From contig CAUEEP010000732.1 in NCBI GenBank assembly GCA_958450365.1, positions 1,922,001-1,986,000 of the forward strand: a stretch of DNA of 64,000 nt, written 5' to 3'. The position numbers and the translations under genes were made by a program. Below, piece after piece: positions 1-10,130 of this stretch. The notes under the pieces were generated by a model. That model worked only from the letters and a program-made list of their open reading frames with translations. It did not search any database and was not told the DNA's origin. The DNA comes from Mesorhabditis belari (Eukaryota > Nematoda > Chromadorea > Rhabditida > Rhabditidae). The stretch's first letter is position 1. Each line of letters begins with the position of its first letter.

Positions 1-160
1 TTAAGTATCAAAAAATAGCCCTGAATTTCAGCTATTTTTTGATACCAAAGACGCATTTTTTGCAAGTACGGGTGCTTTGAAAAAAATGAAATACTAAAAA
101 GTTTTTGCAACTACGCGACTGTACGAGGGGGGTGGGGTACTATTACAGTATTTACGGTAA
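1..160. mobile_element. MITE family A, copy 1 (left end cut by window)
   Basis: This matches the right part of a roughly 275-bp family whose complete copies are at 17878-18150, 30109-30383 and 61155-61435. It contains the internal palindrome AAATAGCCCTGAATTTCAG...TTTTTTGATA and the terminal repeat TATTACAGTATTTACGGTAA. No coding capacity is seen. It is probably non-autonomous and moved by a transposase encoded elsewhere. It lies downstream of the last visible exon of the minus-strand gene ending at 627, perhaps within one of its introns. Confidence 0.8.
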
Positions 161-626
161 TTCTTATTACCCTAATAAGCCTCAAGATGTTGCAAAGAAC
201 AATATGAGAAAAAGCGCCAAATTTTCTAGCCGCTGGGATCGACCCCATGGCCAAAACAAAACTTGACCGACTGGGATACAAGACTCATAACCAATCGGCC
301 ATCGGGGCACCATGGGGAAAGAAATCATGCTTATGAAGAAAAAAAATGCGGCAATATGAAGAAATCTTGCTCGCGATTAAAGTAGATCACGGAAGTAGAT
401 CTCGGCGCGACCGTGGCCGTCTGGTACAGCGTTCGTTTCCAGAGCTTGCTCTGGAAACAACCTCACTAGTCCGGTCCCGGCTTTGGATTTTTACTTTGCT
501 TTTTTTCTGACGTGACTTGTGTTGACGAGAAAACTAGAAAACTGTTGACTAGAAGTGCTGACTATTGTTTTTTGTCTTTGTCTTTGTCTTTGTCTTTGTC
601 TTTGTTCTTTGTCAGTCTACTCTTAC
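161..626. other. Non-coding stretch, probably intron of the leftmost gene
   Basis: No exon with good splice sites was found. It holds a perfect inverted repeat at 435-458 (11-bp arms, 2-nt loop, arm GTTTCCAGAGC) and a short CTTTGT tandem run at about 567-606. Given the minus-strand exon ending at 627 with a donor just beyond it, this is most simply intron. Confidence 0.5.
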
Positions 627-3600
627 AAGGATTTAGCGTGGAGGGTTGAGCCACTGAAATCCCAAAAGTATCAGTTTAGTTTTAGGGCTGATTATTGAGC
701 TTTTCTTTAATAGAGCTTTATTGAAAGCTACTGTAAAAGTTTCATGTTTAACCGTTTAGATGCGTACCTGTGCGCAGCTTTGGCGATCAGACTCTCAGCA
801 ATATGGGAAAAGCCTCCTGAGGAGAAGGTGTTGCTTAAAGCTGAAAAGTTTATTGCTCAAGCTTTACATGAACGTTTTTTAGTTCTATAAAAGTTTCTCT
901 GTTATTGTAAGCAATTTAGTTTTTGGGGAATTGAGGCACTTACGTCCACCGCCTCCACCCGAAATCATGCCAGAGATCGTGCTTACAATGCTGCCAAAGT
1001 CACCGCCTCCACCGCCTCCGCCGAAACCGTCTAGAGCTCCTAAAAAGGTTTAAATTGTAGATATCGTAACATTTATATTGTAGATTATTCATCTCTATAT
1101 ATAGTTTTATCTCTAGATTAATTTGATTACCCTTAAAAACGCTTCCAATATTGAATCCACCGTCTTCGTTATCGGTGGACCGAAGAGTGTAGCCGGACTC
1201 TTCGAGTCTTTGCTAAAATTCTTCTAGTTTACTGCATTATGCTTTTTGATTTTTAGCTATTAGCTTCAGAAGATTACAATATTTTAACTACAAAACTCCT
1301 TTTTTGAAACTAACCATATCATCTTGAGAAGTGATATCATCAGGAGTCCACTCGAGCACCTCAACATCGTCGATTTGAATGTCCTCTTGATGCTCTTGAT
1401 CTTCATCTCTTTGATCATAGTTATCTTGTTGTTGATCTTCGTATTCCTAGATTGATTTGGTATCAATATCTTAAGGTAAATCTTGTTTTTTAATCTTTTC
1501 AGTATTTGGTTATCTTACCTCATTTGGTTCCTCATCTTGTGGCTCATCTTGTGGATCATCCTCGTAGCTCTCTTCATGGTTTCCATCTGAATTTTATATC
1601 CGTAACCTTTCTAAAATGTGTCACCTTTCAAAAACTATCGTAATTTTGTCTCTAATTTGATCCAAAGCTTGATATGATTCTGTGATGGTTCATGAAAGAT
1701 ATCTACTATTTAAAAAAGTAGTAAAAAGCTGTCTGTTTGTCATTTTCTCAGCCATGTTTGATCAGCTAAAACTTCTTTAGAAAACCTTAAAATATATTGT
1801 AGTTGTGTCATTTAAAAGAATTAAAAAAAATCAAAATTGAATGGCACTACGGGAGGTTGAACTGTGTGGGCCGCAGATCGAGAGCGTTTTCAGATCGAGA
1901 ACGGATCGGCCACAGATCGAGAGCGTTCTCAGATCTAGAACGGATCGGTCGCAGATCGAGAGCGTTCTCAGATCGAGAACGAATCGGCCGCAGATCGAGA
2001 ACGGATCGGCCGCAGATCGAGAGCGTTCTCAGATCGAGAACGGATCGGCCGCAGATCGAGAACGCTCTCGACCTGTTATTAAAGATTAAAGTTGATGATT
2101 AAGAGTAAATGATTAAAATTTGAAACGATCAATCGTCGATTAAGCGTTTTTTTTCACGACTATTCAGCTAAGAAGGGAAGATTAAATGGATATGCTGATC
2201 AAATCACATCAACTATAAACCATTTGACGCAGAATTTCACGCTGAATCCGAATCTGCTTTCTGTTTCTGTTAAAGAGCACTCTATCAAAAGTTATACGTG
2301 TTTAAGGTTTTGTAAGGATCGAGATCGAGAGCGTTCTCAGCGCACTCTCAGCGCGCTCTCGACTGCGCCACGGTGATAAAAGCTCAGCGTTCTCAAAACT
2401 CCAAAAGAAGCCGTATGCTAGATCTAACCCGAAAAAAACCCGCCGTTTGCTACTGTTACAATAATACTGTATTGATGCGTACTAGCATGTTATTTGCATT
2501 TAAAATCACCTGGTTCTTCATGTTCTTCCTCTTCCTCTTTCTCTTCCTCTCTTTGATCCTCATCATTTCCTTCATACTCTTCTTGTTCTCCTTGATCATC
2601 ACCACCACCATTGTCACTAAATTGTCAGAATGGATTAATCGAAATAAGTTTCAGTTGTATTAATAGCTGAAAAAGGCTCACAGCTAACACAGAACTCAAA
2701 AAGTCACCCCTCATCCTGTGAATACTCATAACCACCACCATACTCACTTTGTTGTTGATATTCATAACTGTAAAGCAAGTGTTAAGTTGCTTATTGTGTG
2801 TGCAATGTGCTGTTAAATTTAAAAGTAACCCTTGTTGTTCATATCCACTTTGATCATTTCCATCTTCTTCGTGCTCTTCTTGCTGATAATCGTATCTGAA
2901 AAGCGGAAATAGACATAGAAGTTAGTGAGTGTTAGCGATGAAAGTACGGTAACTTATTTCATCACTTCTTCAATCAAGAGCTTCTTCTTCTTCTTCTTCT
3001 TCAAGGAAACTTCTTCAATCAAGAGCAACGTTATTCTAAACCCAAATTTCCCTGACCAAGAGAAGACAAAAAAATGAGGAAGAAAAAGCGTTTAGCTAAT
3101 AGAGTTTAGCAAAAAAGAAGCTGTAGAAAGCTGTGCTGTGGGTTTTAAAGGTCTGAATTCGAACCGATTCTCACTAAAACCAAATTATCGGCAACTAGGT
3201 GTAGTAATAGAATTATTCTATACAACTTTACATCTGAATATCTAAAAAAGAGAAAACCCTATATAAGTAAAATGTTCTTTGTGCGGCAGCGTAATCGCTC
3301 GCCGTCTGGCACACGCCTCCGATAGATACCCTTTGAAATCCAGCAATTTTTGGAATTTTTTTATCTCCAAGTCCAATCCAAAACCAATATTTCCAATTTT
3401 TCCAAAACCAAAACCGATTCCAAAACCAAGACCGAAACCAAGACCGAAACCGACGCCGTTATTTGACTGTTTTCGGGGTCACCATCACCAAAATTTTACC
3501 GAATTTTCCACAGATTTTAGTTGGTTCCAGTGAGGATCGGTTCCAATCCCCCTTTGAATCGATTTTGTCAACAAAAGAACTAGGTCCTTTAAAAGTATTG

Positions 3601-3687
3601 GCTTGCCTACCCTTGTTGTTGTGCGTAATCATCATCTCCTCCTCCACCATAATCCTCTCCTTGATAATATTGATCTTCCTCTGACAT
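627..3687 (-). CDS. Acidic Gln/Glu/Gly-rich protein, N-terminal ten exons (partial)
   Basis: Minus-strand gene. Exons in transcript order: 3611-3687 (start codon at 3687), 2830-2895, 2708-2767, 2510-2616, 1519-1586, 1315-1446, 1131-1212, 944-1039, 768-840 and 627-653. Each junction has GT and AG sites and the frame runs unbroken through all ten, giving about 262 codons before the window edge. The protein starts MSEEDQYYQGEDYGGGG. Residues about 1-110 are low-complexity modules rich in Tyr, Gln, Glu and Gly; then come an acidic stretch, a better-conserved-looking segment with NIGSVFKGALDGF, a heptaglycine, FGSIVSTISGMISGGGGG and HIAESLIAKAAHR. The first three exons all end in phase 2 and share a G-Y-x-Y-Q-Q theme, suggesting exon duplication. 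The Gly-rich segment recalls N-terminal regions of nematode calpains, but no protease domain is in the window, so that is only a guess. The introns carry minisatellites and repeats. Confidence 0.75.
1765..2380. repeat. GC-richer minisatellite within a dispersed repeat
   Basis: Tandem units alternating CGGATCGGCCGCAGATCGAG and AGCGTTCTCAGATCGAGAA fill about 1868-2065, with a smaller related patch at about 2315-2362. The left flank (about 1770-1870) matches 62100-62215, so the minisatellite seems to have grown inside a dispersed, possibly tRNA-derived repeat. It lies in the intron between exons 1519-1586 and 2510-2616 of the minus-strand gene. Open frames through it are repeat artefacts. Confidence 0.7.
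3230..3545. other. Non-coding upstream part of the first intron
   Basis: Sequence inside the first intron (2896-3610) of the minus-strand gene. It holds a CCAAAACCAAGACCGAAACC-type short repeat at about 3375-3460. Nothing else is supported. Confidence 0.4.
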
Positions 3688-3889
3688 TTCTAGAGAAAAT
3701 CAATTATATTCAATTAAATTTCAAACAGCAATTAACAAAAATTCACAGAAATCCAAGCATGCAAAGGTTCAAGTTTTATTTAATAACTAATAAACAATGT
3801 ATTCGGAAACAATTCTGCAAAAATGAAGTAAAATGTTTACTTTCTAAGCGGTAGTTGGAAAAAGAAGGATTTTGAGAAAACAAGGCTCA

Positions 3890-4135
3890 TGAAAGAGAAA
3901 GGAAATGGGGAAAGAGAGAGAAAAGAGTGATGGGGAAAAGACGCGACCTCGTTTCTCTCTATACAACCGAATGGAGATGGATGAAGGAATGGAAAGAGAT
4001 GATGAGAAAAAGAGGAAAATGGAAGGGAAGGGAAGAGTCGAAGGAAAGAAATCGAGAGTCTTGGAAAGAGAAATGGAAGAGAAGAAGAGGAAGAGAAGAA
4101 GAGAAGAGAAAAAGGAAAGAGTCTTGTGAAATACA
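3890..4135. repeat. Purine-rich low-complexity tract
   Basis: A long GAAAGAGAAAGG-type tract on the plus strand, just upstream of the minus-strand gene start at 3687. Several overlapping frames are open only because of composition (Lys/Arg/Glu on one strand, Ser/Phe/Leu on the other). It could be promoter-proximal sequence for that gene. Confidence 0.6.
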
Positions 4136-4235
4136 AGCAGAAAGAGTCATTAGGTGTGAGATCGATGAGTCAAATACATATTAGAATATTGTTTTCAACA
4201 TCTTTTTTGAAATTGAACTAAATTTCGTTCAAGCT

Positions 4236-4726
4236 TTCCATCTCGAAGTTAGTTGATGTTGAAGTAAGCCTCACAATCAAGCCATCAGCTAACCGGGCTA
4301 CGGCAACAGCTATTAACCAGTCTACGGATTACGATAGCCGATTCATGTTTTAGTCTATCCGAGTCGATGTTTTTGAAAAGTTACTTGTCGGTTATACATC
4401 CACAAAGACTCATCTCCGTTAAGCATCCCACATCCGAGTCTTCTCGGTTATCGATTCTCGTTCAACTGATCGACTGATCACTTCAGACACTCTACTTCAC
4501 TGAACATCACCCCTCAAAAGTTGTCAGCTTCTTGCCTAACTGAGTTGAGTCTCTGTGGATTTATAACCGACAAGTACCAAGTTTTCCATCTCGGAGTTAG
4601 TTGATGTTACCGTAAGCCTCACAATCAAGCCATCAGCTAACCGGGCTACGGCAACAGCTATTAACCAGTCTACGGATTACGCTAGCCGATTCATGTTTTA
4701 GTCGATCCGAGTCGATGTTTTTGAAA
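4236..4726. repeat. Direct repeat pair around an inverted core
   Basis: About 145 bp at 4236-4380 is repeated at 4580-4726 with few differences (shared block AAGCCTCACAATCAAGCCAT). Between them, 4383-4410 and 4544-4576 are inverted relative to each other (CTTGTCGGTTAT versus ATAACCGACAAG). This fits a composite or nested miniature element. No coding capacity. Confidence 0.7.
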
Positions 4727-4764
4727 AGGTTGTAAATGTTGTGAAATATTCTATAAAGAGTTCT

Positions 4765-5088
4765 ATTTATTATAATTATTAATTAATTTATTATAATAAT
4801 ACTTTATTCAAACGATAAAGTGAAAGAAATCATAGAGAAATGCACAGTGATACTTAATCATACAATACATACTGAAATCAATAAGCCAATTACTTACGGC
4901 AAAGAGCCACTAGATCTAAAGCATCGATACGTTTCTTGAATATGAAAAGCGACTGAATTTCTCGTATGTCGTTTGGGAGCAAGTTCCATAATCTAGCGGC
5001 TCTAACGGGAAATGAATTTGATAAAGAGGCATTGGAAGCAAAGGGAATTTGCAAAAGGAATGAGCCACTTCTGGGCCCTGACCGCCCT
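4765..5088 (-). mobile_element. CR1-like LINE, 3' terminal fragment
   Basis: Minus-strand reading from about 5088 to the stop at 4890 gives a 65-residue open stretch containing FPVRAARLWNLLPNDIRE and a later FKKRIDALDL. The R-x-x-R-L-W-N-x-L-P-x-x-I-R pattern is typical of the extreme C-terminus of the reverse-transcriptase ORF of CR1/Jockey-type non-LTR retrotransposons. After the stop comes about 125 nt ending in an AATAA-rich simple repeat, a usual LINE tail. Truncated at its 5' side and inactive. The 5' half of a LINE of this general type lies at 52.3-54.3 kb, but common family membership cannot be shown from non-overlapping parts. Confidence 0.7.
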
Positions 5089-5163
5089 ATTATATTAATT
5101 TATTTATTATATTAATTTATTTATTATATTAATTTATTTATTATATTAATTTATTTATTATAT
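5089..5163. repeat. 17-bp AT tandem repeat
   Basis: Four to five copies of TTATATTAATTTATTTA directly abut the LINE fragment. Confidence 0.9.
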
Positions 5164-5648
5164 GATCTTTTTGTGATCAGAAACTCAGCAAATCAAAAGA
5201 AACTTTTTTTGGAAATTGTTCTAATTGTTCTAATTGTTTTGAATGTTTTGAATCTTTTGAATTGTTCTGTCCAATTCTTAAGCAGCTTTACAAAACAACC
5301 TTTGTAATTGATTTGGAAACGTTTAAAAACAAAAGACTTTATAATTAATTCCATTAAATAGCTAAAATTTCTCGGGAAATGGCTTTAAAATCTCAAAAAG
5401 TCACATCTATTTTTGGAAATTTTACTTTAAAAGCTCTTTTTGCAAAAATTTTGCTGAGTAAGCTTTTTGAAAAACCGGTACACAACATTTGATGAGATTT
5501 TTGTAAATATTTGCTTTTTTCAAGCCATTAAAATTTTGTTACTAAAGGAAATTGTCAAACTTCAAAATTGGTCCAGTAAACAGTAAACAATTAGAGGCAT
5601 TATATAATGTGATAACAATTCTAAACATCTAAACATTTTCTTTTCAAA
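5164..5648. other. AT-rich upstream region of the first peptide gene
   Basis: No exon seen. It would include the promoter of the gene starting at 5649. A TATATAA-like box lies at about 5600-5606. Confidence 0.4.
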
Positions 5649-7258
5649 ATGCGTTATTTCTTTTTCACTTCAATCTTGTGCTTTATTATTTTGATGGCTT
5701 TTGTGAAAGAAAGTGAAGCGGATTGCTGGAATTTCATCACGGGAAGTCGATGCGACAATGAGGCGCTTTGGGGAAGTTGTGAAAGCGCTTATGGGAATAG
5801 TTGCAGGGCTAAAGGTTGGAGATGTTGACACTTTTGAAAAGAATTTGCTTAGACTTAGCTTAACGATGGCTTCAGTTAGTCAAGTGTATGCCTCAATGGT
5901 TTGAAATAGTAATCATATTACCTACTGTAGTACAGGCTTCTTCTTGAAAATTCTTTGTGAAAAGCTATGATAGGCAAACCCGAAGCTAATTCGATTCTCT
6001 TGAGACTTTTCTTGGGACAAAGGGTTACTCTAATCTGGTAATATTTTTGGTCTAACATTTTTGGTAAACCTTTTAGTCATCTTTCAAGTTCCGACAAGTT
6101 AAGTGAAGTTAGCCTAACGCTAAGATAATCTAGACTTAAAGAGATATGAGTTAGCTTATCACTTATCAGATTATCAATGATAATCTGATGATAAGCTTAT
6201 CAATTGATAGGCTTTAATCATTGATAAGCTTATCAATGATTAAAGATTGTCAAATTTTAAATATACCGTATTTTCTCTAATAGTAGTGCACCAAAAGCTT
6301 TGCCTAAATTCCTCGAAATCTCAAAAGCCGTTCCAATAGTTCGCTCTAGTCAACAATTTTAGAATTACCCCTACACCCCTAGTAGTGCACCGTGAGCACC
6401 CTGAGCGTTGCCTAAATTGATCGAAATCTCGAGAACCGCTTATCAGAATCTATCGATGTGGGATCGGAATGAGTTGACGATGGATCTGGGGGGATTTGAG
6501 TGTTGAGCTCTGGGAAAAATGAAACTGTAAATAGTCATCAACACGGCCGCCGAGTAACCAACTCACCTTGAACTTAAGCCGCCAAAGTGCTATAAAGGTT
6601 TTCGGCCTACTGTGGGGCGGCGTCAGAATCGGCGCCCCGTATTTTCCTATGTACCTAAGCCTTCGCCTAAATTCCTCAAAATCTCGAGAACCGCTTATCA
6701 GAACCTATCGATGTGGGATCGGAAAATGTAGCTGACGATGAGATCTAGTGGGGGATTAGAGTGTTGAGCTTCTGCAAAAGCTTGGAAACCGTAAAATAGT
6801 CATCAACTCGGCTCGACCGGGGTGCACTACTATTAAAGAGAATACGATAGTATTTTAAAGCTGAAATTCTGATAAACATTTCTATAAGTAAATCACTGCA
6901 AATTTTGTTTTAGCTTTCATTTAGCTTTCATTTCATTCAAATTAATCATTTACAAGTGTGTGAGAACTTGTAGAATATTTTACTGACATTTCCCAAGTCA
7001 GGACAAAGCCAGATTGGCTCTTTTTATGGCTAGGATCTGGCTCCAGTTAGCCAAGTATATGCCTCAAATATTCAGTTAACAGTTTCTTAAGCATTTTTTT
7101 TGCTTTAATTTGGTTTAACTTTATACAGTAGATTCTCAAAAGCAAAAAGATCAATTTATCAGTGAAAACTTTTAGGAAAACGAGGCGCTCGTTGCGAGAA
7201 AAGCACAGAGAGTTGTCTAGGCATCACTCGTGGGACACTCGTTTGTGCATGTTATTAA
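5649..7258 (+). CDS. Small secreted 8-cysteine peptide, macin-like (copy 1)
   Basis: Two exons, 5649-5814 and 7176-7258, joined in phase 1 (donor AAAG/GTTGGA, acceptor CTTTTAG), encode 82 residues. Residues 1-24 are a signal peptide (MRYFFFTSILCFII then a small-residue cleavage region). The mature peptide begins DCWNFITGSRC and has eight Cys spaced C-x8-C-x8-C-x7-C-x9-C-x6-C-x9-C-x-C, ending CACY. The DCW start, SRC, LWxSC, Gly-x-x-Cys and terminal CxCY follow the layout of macin antimicrobial peptides (hydramacin, theromacin), except that the usual C-x3-C is C-x7-C. Role inferred: extracellular defence or signalling peptide. The paralogue at 7642-8333 has identical spacing and the same intron phase. 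The intron holds a large MITE at 6264-6852. Without splicing, exon 1 reads into a stop 12 nt past the donor. Confidence 0.65.
6160..6245. repeat. Palindromic TTATCAATGATAA cluster
   Basis: Overlapping copies of CTTATCAATGAT and its complement form a long potential hairpin in the intron of the first peptide gene. Confidence 0.6.
6264..6852. mobile_element. MITE family B, long copy with internal repeats
   Basis: The ends are TACCGTATTTTCTCTAATAG and, inverted, CTATTAAAGAGAATACG. The block CGCTTATCAGAA.CTATCGATGTGGGATCGG occurs twice (near 6437 and 6690), and CCTAAATT.CTCGAAATCTC three times, so this copy appears internally amplified compared with the 223-bp copy at 44374-44596. No coding capacity. 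It sits in the intron of the first macin-like gene. Confidence 0.8.
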
Positions 7259-7641
7259 AAAATAAAAAAAAACCGTCATTATATGTTTTTTGTGCGAACT
7301 TCTTCAATAAAACTTCTCAATTTTTGTCAGAAATTTTGAATTTCAAAGTCAAATGACAAGAAATTCAATGAAATTCAATGAAAATCAGTGAAATTTAATG
7401 AAATTCTTGTAATTTGACTTTTGAAAAGCTCGTCATACATTCAAAAATAATACTTTCTTGACCGTTGCAACAATATTTGCGTTGAGAGGAGAAAAGTTTT
7501 GAAAGAAATCATTGTTGACACGTGTTTCCAGCAAAAACACCATGTTTCATCAATACAAATCTTTCAGTTAACTTTTCAAATCTTGATTTGACTTTAAATT
7601 TGGATTAAAACAAGTTTGGCACCGTTATTTCCGAAGTCAGA

Positions 7642-8333
7642 ATCATATTTGGTTCACTTTTTACCGTGATTCTTTTCCTCTTTGATGTAATCACTGCAGA
7701 CGATTGCTTTAATTTCATCACCGGCAGCCGTTGCGACAATGAGGCTTTTCGTGGGAGTTGTGAGGGAGGATATGGAGAGATGTGCAGATCAAAAGGTATC
7801 AGACAAGATTTGGTGTACTTGATTTGGTCTTGGTATTGGTCAACAGTATTGGTCAACAGTATTGGTCGACAGTATTGGTCGACAGTATTGGTCGACAGTA
7901 TTGGTCGACAGTATTGGTCGACAGTATTGGTCGACAACGACATTAAACTACACCCCCCCCCAAGATGACAACAGCATCGGTGTTCGCCATGAATCGGGAT
8001 AATACACCGCATGTGGAGTGATTTTTGCAAAGGGCCCGGATGGCGATACCCCGGGACCTTGGAGGGAGGACCCGAAAGGGGACCTCCGCCGAAAGGTCCT
8101 GGCTTACCCAAGTCCAGTCCAGTCTAGTCAATCATTTACATAGAGCTTTCTTTTTGTTCTCTAAATCTCATTTAGGCAACCTCGGTGCACGATGTGAAGT
8201 GAGAACGGAGAGTTGTCATGGAATGACCCGTAAGGCAAACGTTTGCGCGTGTTATGGAGAAGTTGGAACAGTAAACCGAATAACACTTTCATTGTTGACT
8301 CTTTTGCTTCTATGTTTCATAAATTATTTTTGA
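7642..8333 (+). CDS. Small secreted 8-cysteine peptide, macin-like (copy 2)
   Basis: Exon A ends at 7795 (AAAG/GTATCA) and exon B is 8176-8333 (acceptor CTCATTTAG), joined in phase 1. The encoded peptide has a hydrophobic leader (GSLFTVILFLFDVITA) and then DDCFNFITGSRC. The eight Cys are spaced exactly as in copy 1, ending CACY. It then continues about 25 residues to a hydrophobic C-terminus (LSLLTLLLLCFINYF), absent from copy 1 and suggestive of a membrane or GPI-type anchor. The 5' end is unresolved: no in-frame ATG lies between the upstream stop at 7606 and the leader, and at the position matching copy 1's ATG the bases read CAC. An acceptor-like CGAAGTCAG at 7633-7641 may bring in an upstream exon, or the gene may be decaying. 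The intron holds a 13-bp tandem repeat and a GC-rich insert. Confidence 0.55.
7824..7938. repeat. 13-bp minisatellite GGTCGACAGTATT
   Basis: About eight copies, the first ones reading GGTCAACAGTATT, in the intron of the second peptide gene. Confidence 0.95.
7955..8115. other. GC-rich insert with strong hairpin
   Basis: Much more GC-rich than its surroundings. Between 8060 and 8098, GGACCTTGGAGGGAGG pairs with CCTCCGCCGAAAGGTCC around a GAAA-containing loop. It begins at a run of C residues right after the 13-bp minisatellite. No gene assignment. Confidence 0.5.
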
Positions 8334-8339
8334 ATAATC

Positions 8340-8958
8340 AATTATACGGTTTTGTTGATATCTTTTATTTTTGTCAAGCTATGAAAAAAAGCTTCATTGG
8401 ATCTGTTTCAGCGGTCAACCTTTTAATCACAAAAAGTAATGATAGAGGCAGAATAAAAGAAAGAAAGCTGAAAAAAGAAAGAAAGCTGAGAAAGCTGAGA
8501 AAAGAAAGCTCTCAATTCATTGTGATACAGAAAAGCACGAGTTTCCCATTCAATCAAATAGAAACAATGAGGTGAGAAGAGATCATATGATCGAGAACTT
8601 TTTATCTGATCTTCTCATAACATAAAAAGTTCAACGTTTACTTTAGTTAACTCAGTTTATTCAATTCTCGGATAAGTACAAAAGAATCCCTTTCAAACAA
8701 ATCTACTAAAATCAATTTCATCTATTTCATAGTGAAAGTACGGTAATTTGATTGAATTATTGTTTTTTATTGATCTCAATAAATAAACTTTTATTTACAC
8801 TTTTGAAATAAATCTTTGAAATAAATAAATCTTTGAAACCTCTCGAGTTTACCTCATTTAATCTGTCCAGTATTCACTACAAACCCTTTTCTCTCATAGT
8901 CAATTTCATGAGTTGTCTTTGGAAAAGAGAATCGACAAAGAGAGAAAGGGGGAAGAAG

Positions 8959-9007
<49 letters not shown>

Positions 9008-9680
9008 GCAGATCAAAGAGAAACGTTTTTTTCTTCTGTTGATCACTCGCAAACAAAACTACTCAAGAACTACTGAAAAGATAGAAAAAAGAGATTTTCG
9101 AGATGAAAAGAAGAAAAAGATTCAGGAGAAACTTTGGCATCTGTCACACTTGAAATTTTCCGTTTTCCAATGGCTGGCTAACTTTCAAACGCTAACAACT
9201 AATGGCTAACTTTCTTTATTTTCTTGGCATAAGAATTCATGAATCATACTTGTCTTTTCCCTGAAATAACCTCAATTCAATGAAATGGGGAATGATGATG
9301 TTCAAACATTCACCCCCAATGTCACTGAGGCTTTCATATTTTGTGAATCTTCCAAAATCTCTTTTATTTGCTTAGATTGGCATCGATTTTGAGTTGCCTT
9401 AAAAAATTCGATTTCAAATTAGCATTTTAAACGTTTTCTTGTAATATTCGACTCTACAGAAAGTCTTTTTTTTGTTTTTTTTTTTTCGTTAAAGAATAAC
9501 AAATTCATCAGTTAATCTATAATTTGCTCTAAATAATTGCTAAATAATTTGCTCTAAATGAAACAAAAAGACTTATTGATCAACCTAATATTTGATTAAT
9601 GTGTAACGAGATTTTCAGAGCTATTGTATTATTGTATTAATATTATTCTTGAGTACCAAAGTCAAACAATCATTCAATTT
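8340..9680. other. Intergenic, AT-rich; AAAG microsatellite
   Basis: No supported gene. A GAAA/AAAG run lies at about 8961-9006, and AAAGAAAGCTGAG repeats at about 8456-8507. A possible polyadenylation signal AATAAATAAA lies near 8779, downstream of the second peptide gene. Confidence 0.5.
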
Positions 9681-9683
9681 TTA

Positions 9684-9796
9684 AAAAAGTTTTGTTATCC
9701 GCAGGATTTGAACCAAATTCTCTGTAGAGGACTGCGACATTCAGTTGCCTGATCTGAACGATCTGAACGCAACGCTTTAGACCACTCGGCCAGAAT
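9684..9796 (-). pseudogene. tRNA-Leu-like pseudogene with intron
   Basis: On the minus strand an A-box region (GGCCGAGTGGTCTAAAGCG), an anticodon arm with TTCAG (CAG, Leu), about 24 nt of intron-like insert, a variable arm and a B box (GGTTCAAATCC) appear in order. The acceptor stem pairs with one mismatch but the T stem is poorly paired, so it is probably not functional. Confidence 0.55.
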
Positions 9797-9835
9797 GACG
9801 CATAATTTGAGCCTTTTTGCGACTAACTAATCTCG

Positions 9836-10130
9836 ATCAGCTAGGTCTAGATCCAGGTCTAGATCCAGGTCTAGATCCAAGCCCAGCTTCAGGTCCAGGC
9901 TAGGTTCGGATCTAGATCTAAGCTAGGTCCCTGGTCCAGGTTCAGGTCCAGACTAGGTCCAGGCTAGGTCCAAGCTAGGTCTAGATCCAGGTCTAGATCC
10001 AAGCCCAGGTTCAGGTCCAGGCTAGGTCCGGATCTAGATCTAAGCTAGGCCCAGGTACAGCCCCAGGTTTAGGTCCAGGCAAAAGACGGATCTAGGTCCA
10101 AGCTAGGTCCAGCTCCAGGTGCAGGGTAGA
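9836..10130. repeat. AGGTCCAGGCT / AGGTCTAGATCC minisatellite
   Basis: An irregular tandem array of units such as AGGTCTAGATCC, AGGCTAGGTCC and AAGCCCAGGTTC. Higher-order blocks of about 110 bp repeat within it. Confidence 0.9.

Noticed and set aside
1803..2102. Arg/Ser/Asp-rich open frames
   Set aside because: Minisatellite lying in a clear intron of the minus-strand gene.
3837..4184. Lys/Arg/Glu-rich or Phe/Ser/Leu-rich proteins
   Set aside because: Purine-rich low-complexity DNA; no splice or homology support.
5713..5904. 63-codon frame starting inside the first peptide exon
   Set aside because: Wrong frame relative to the signal peptide and cysteine pattern shared with the paralogue.
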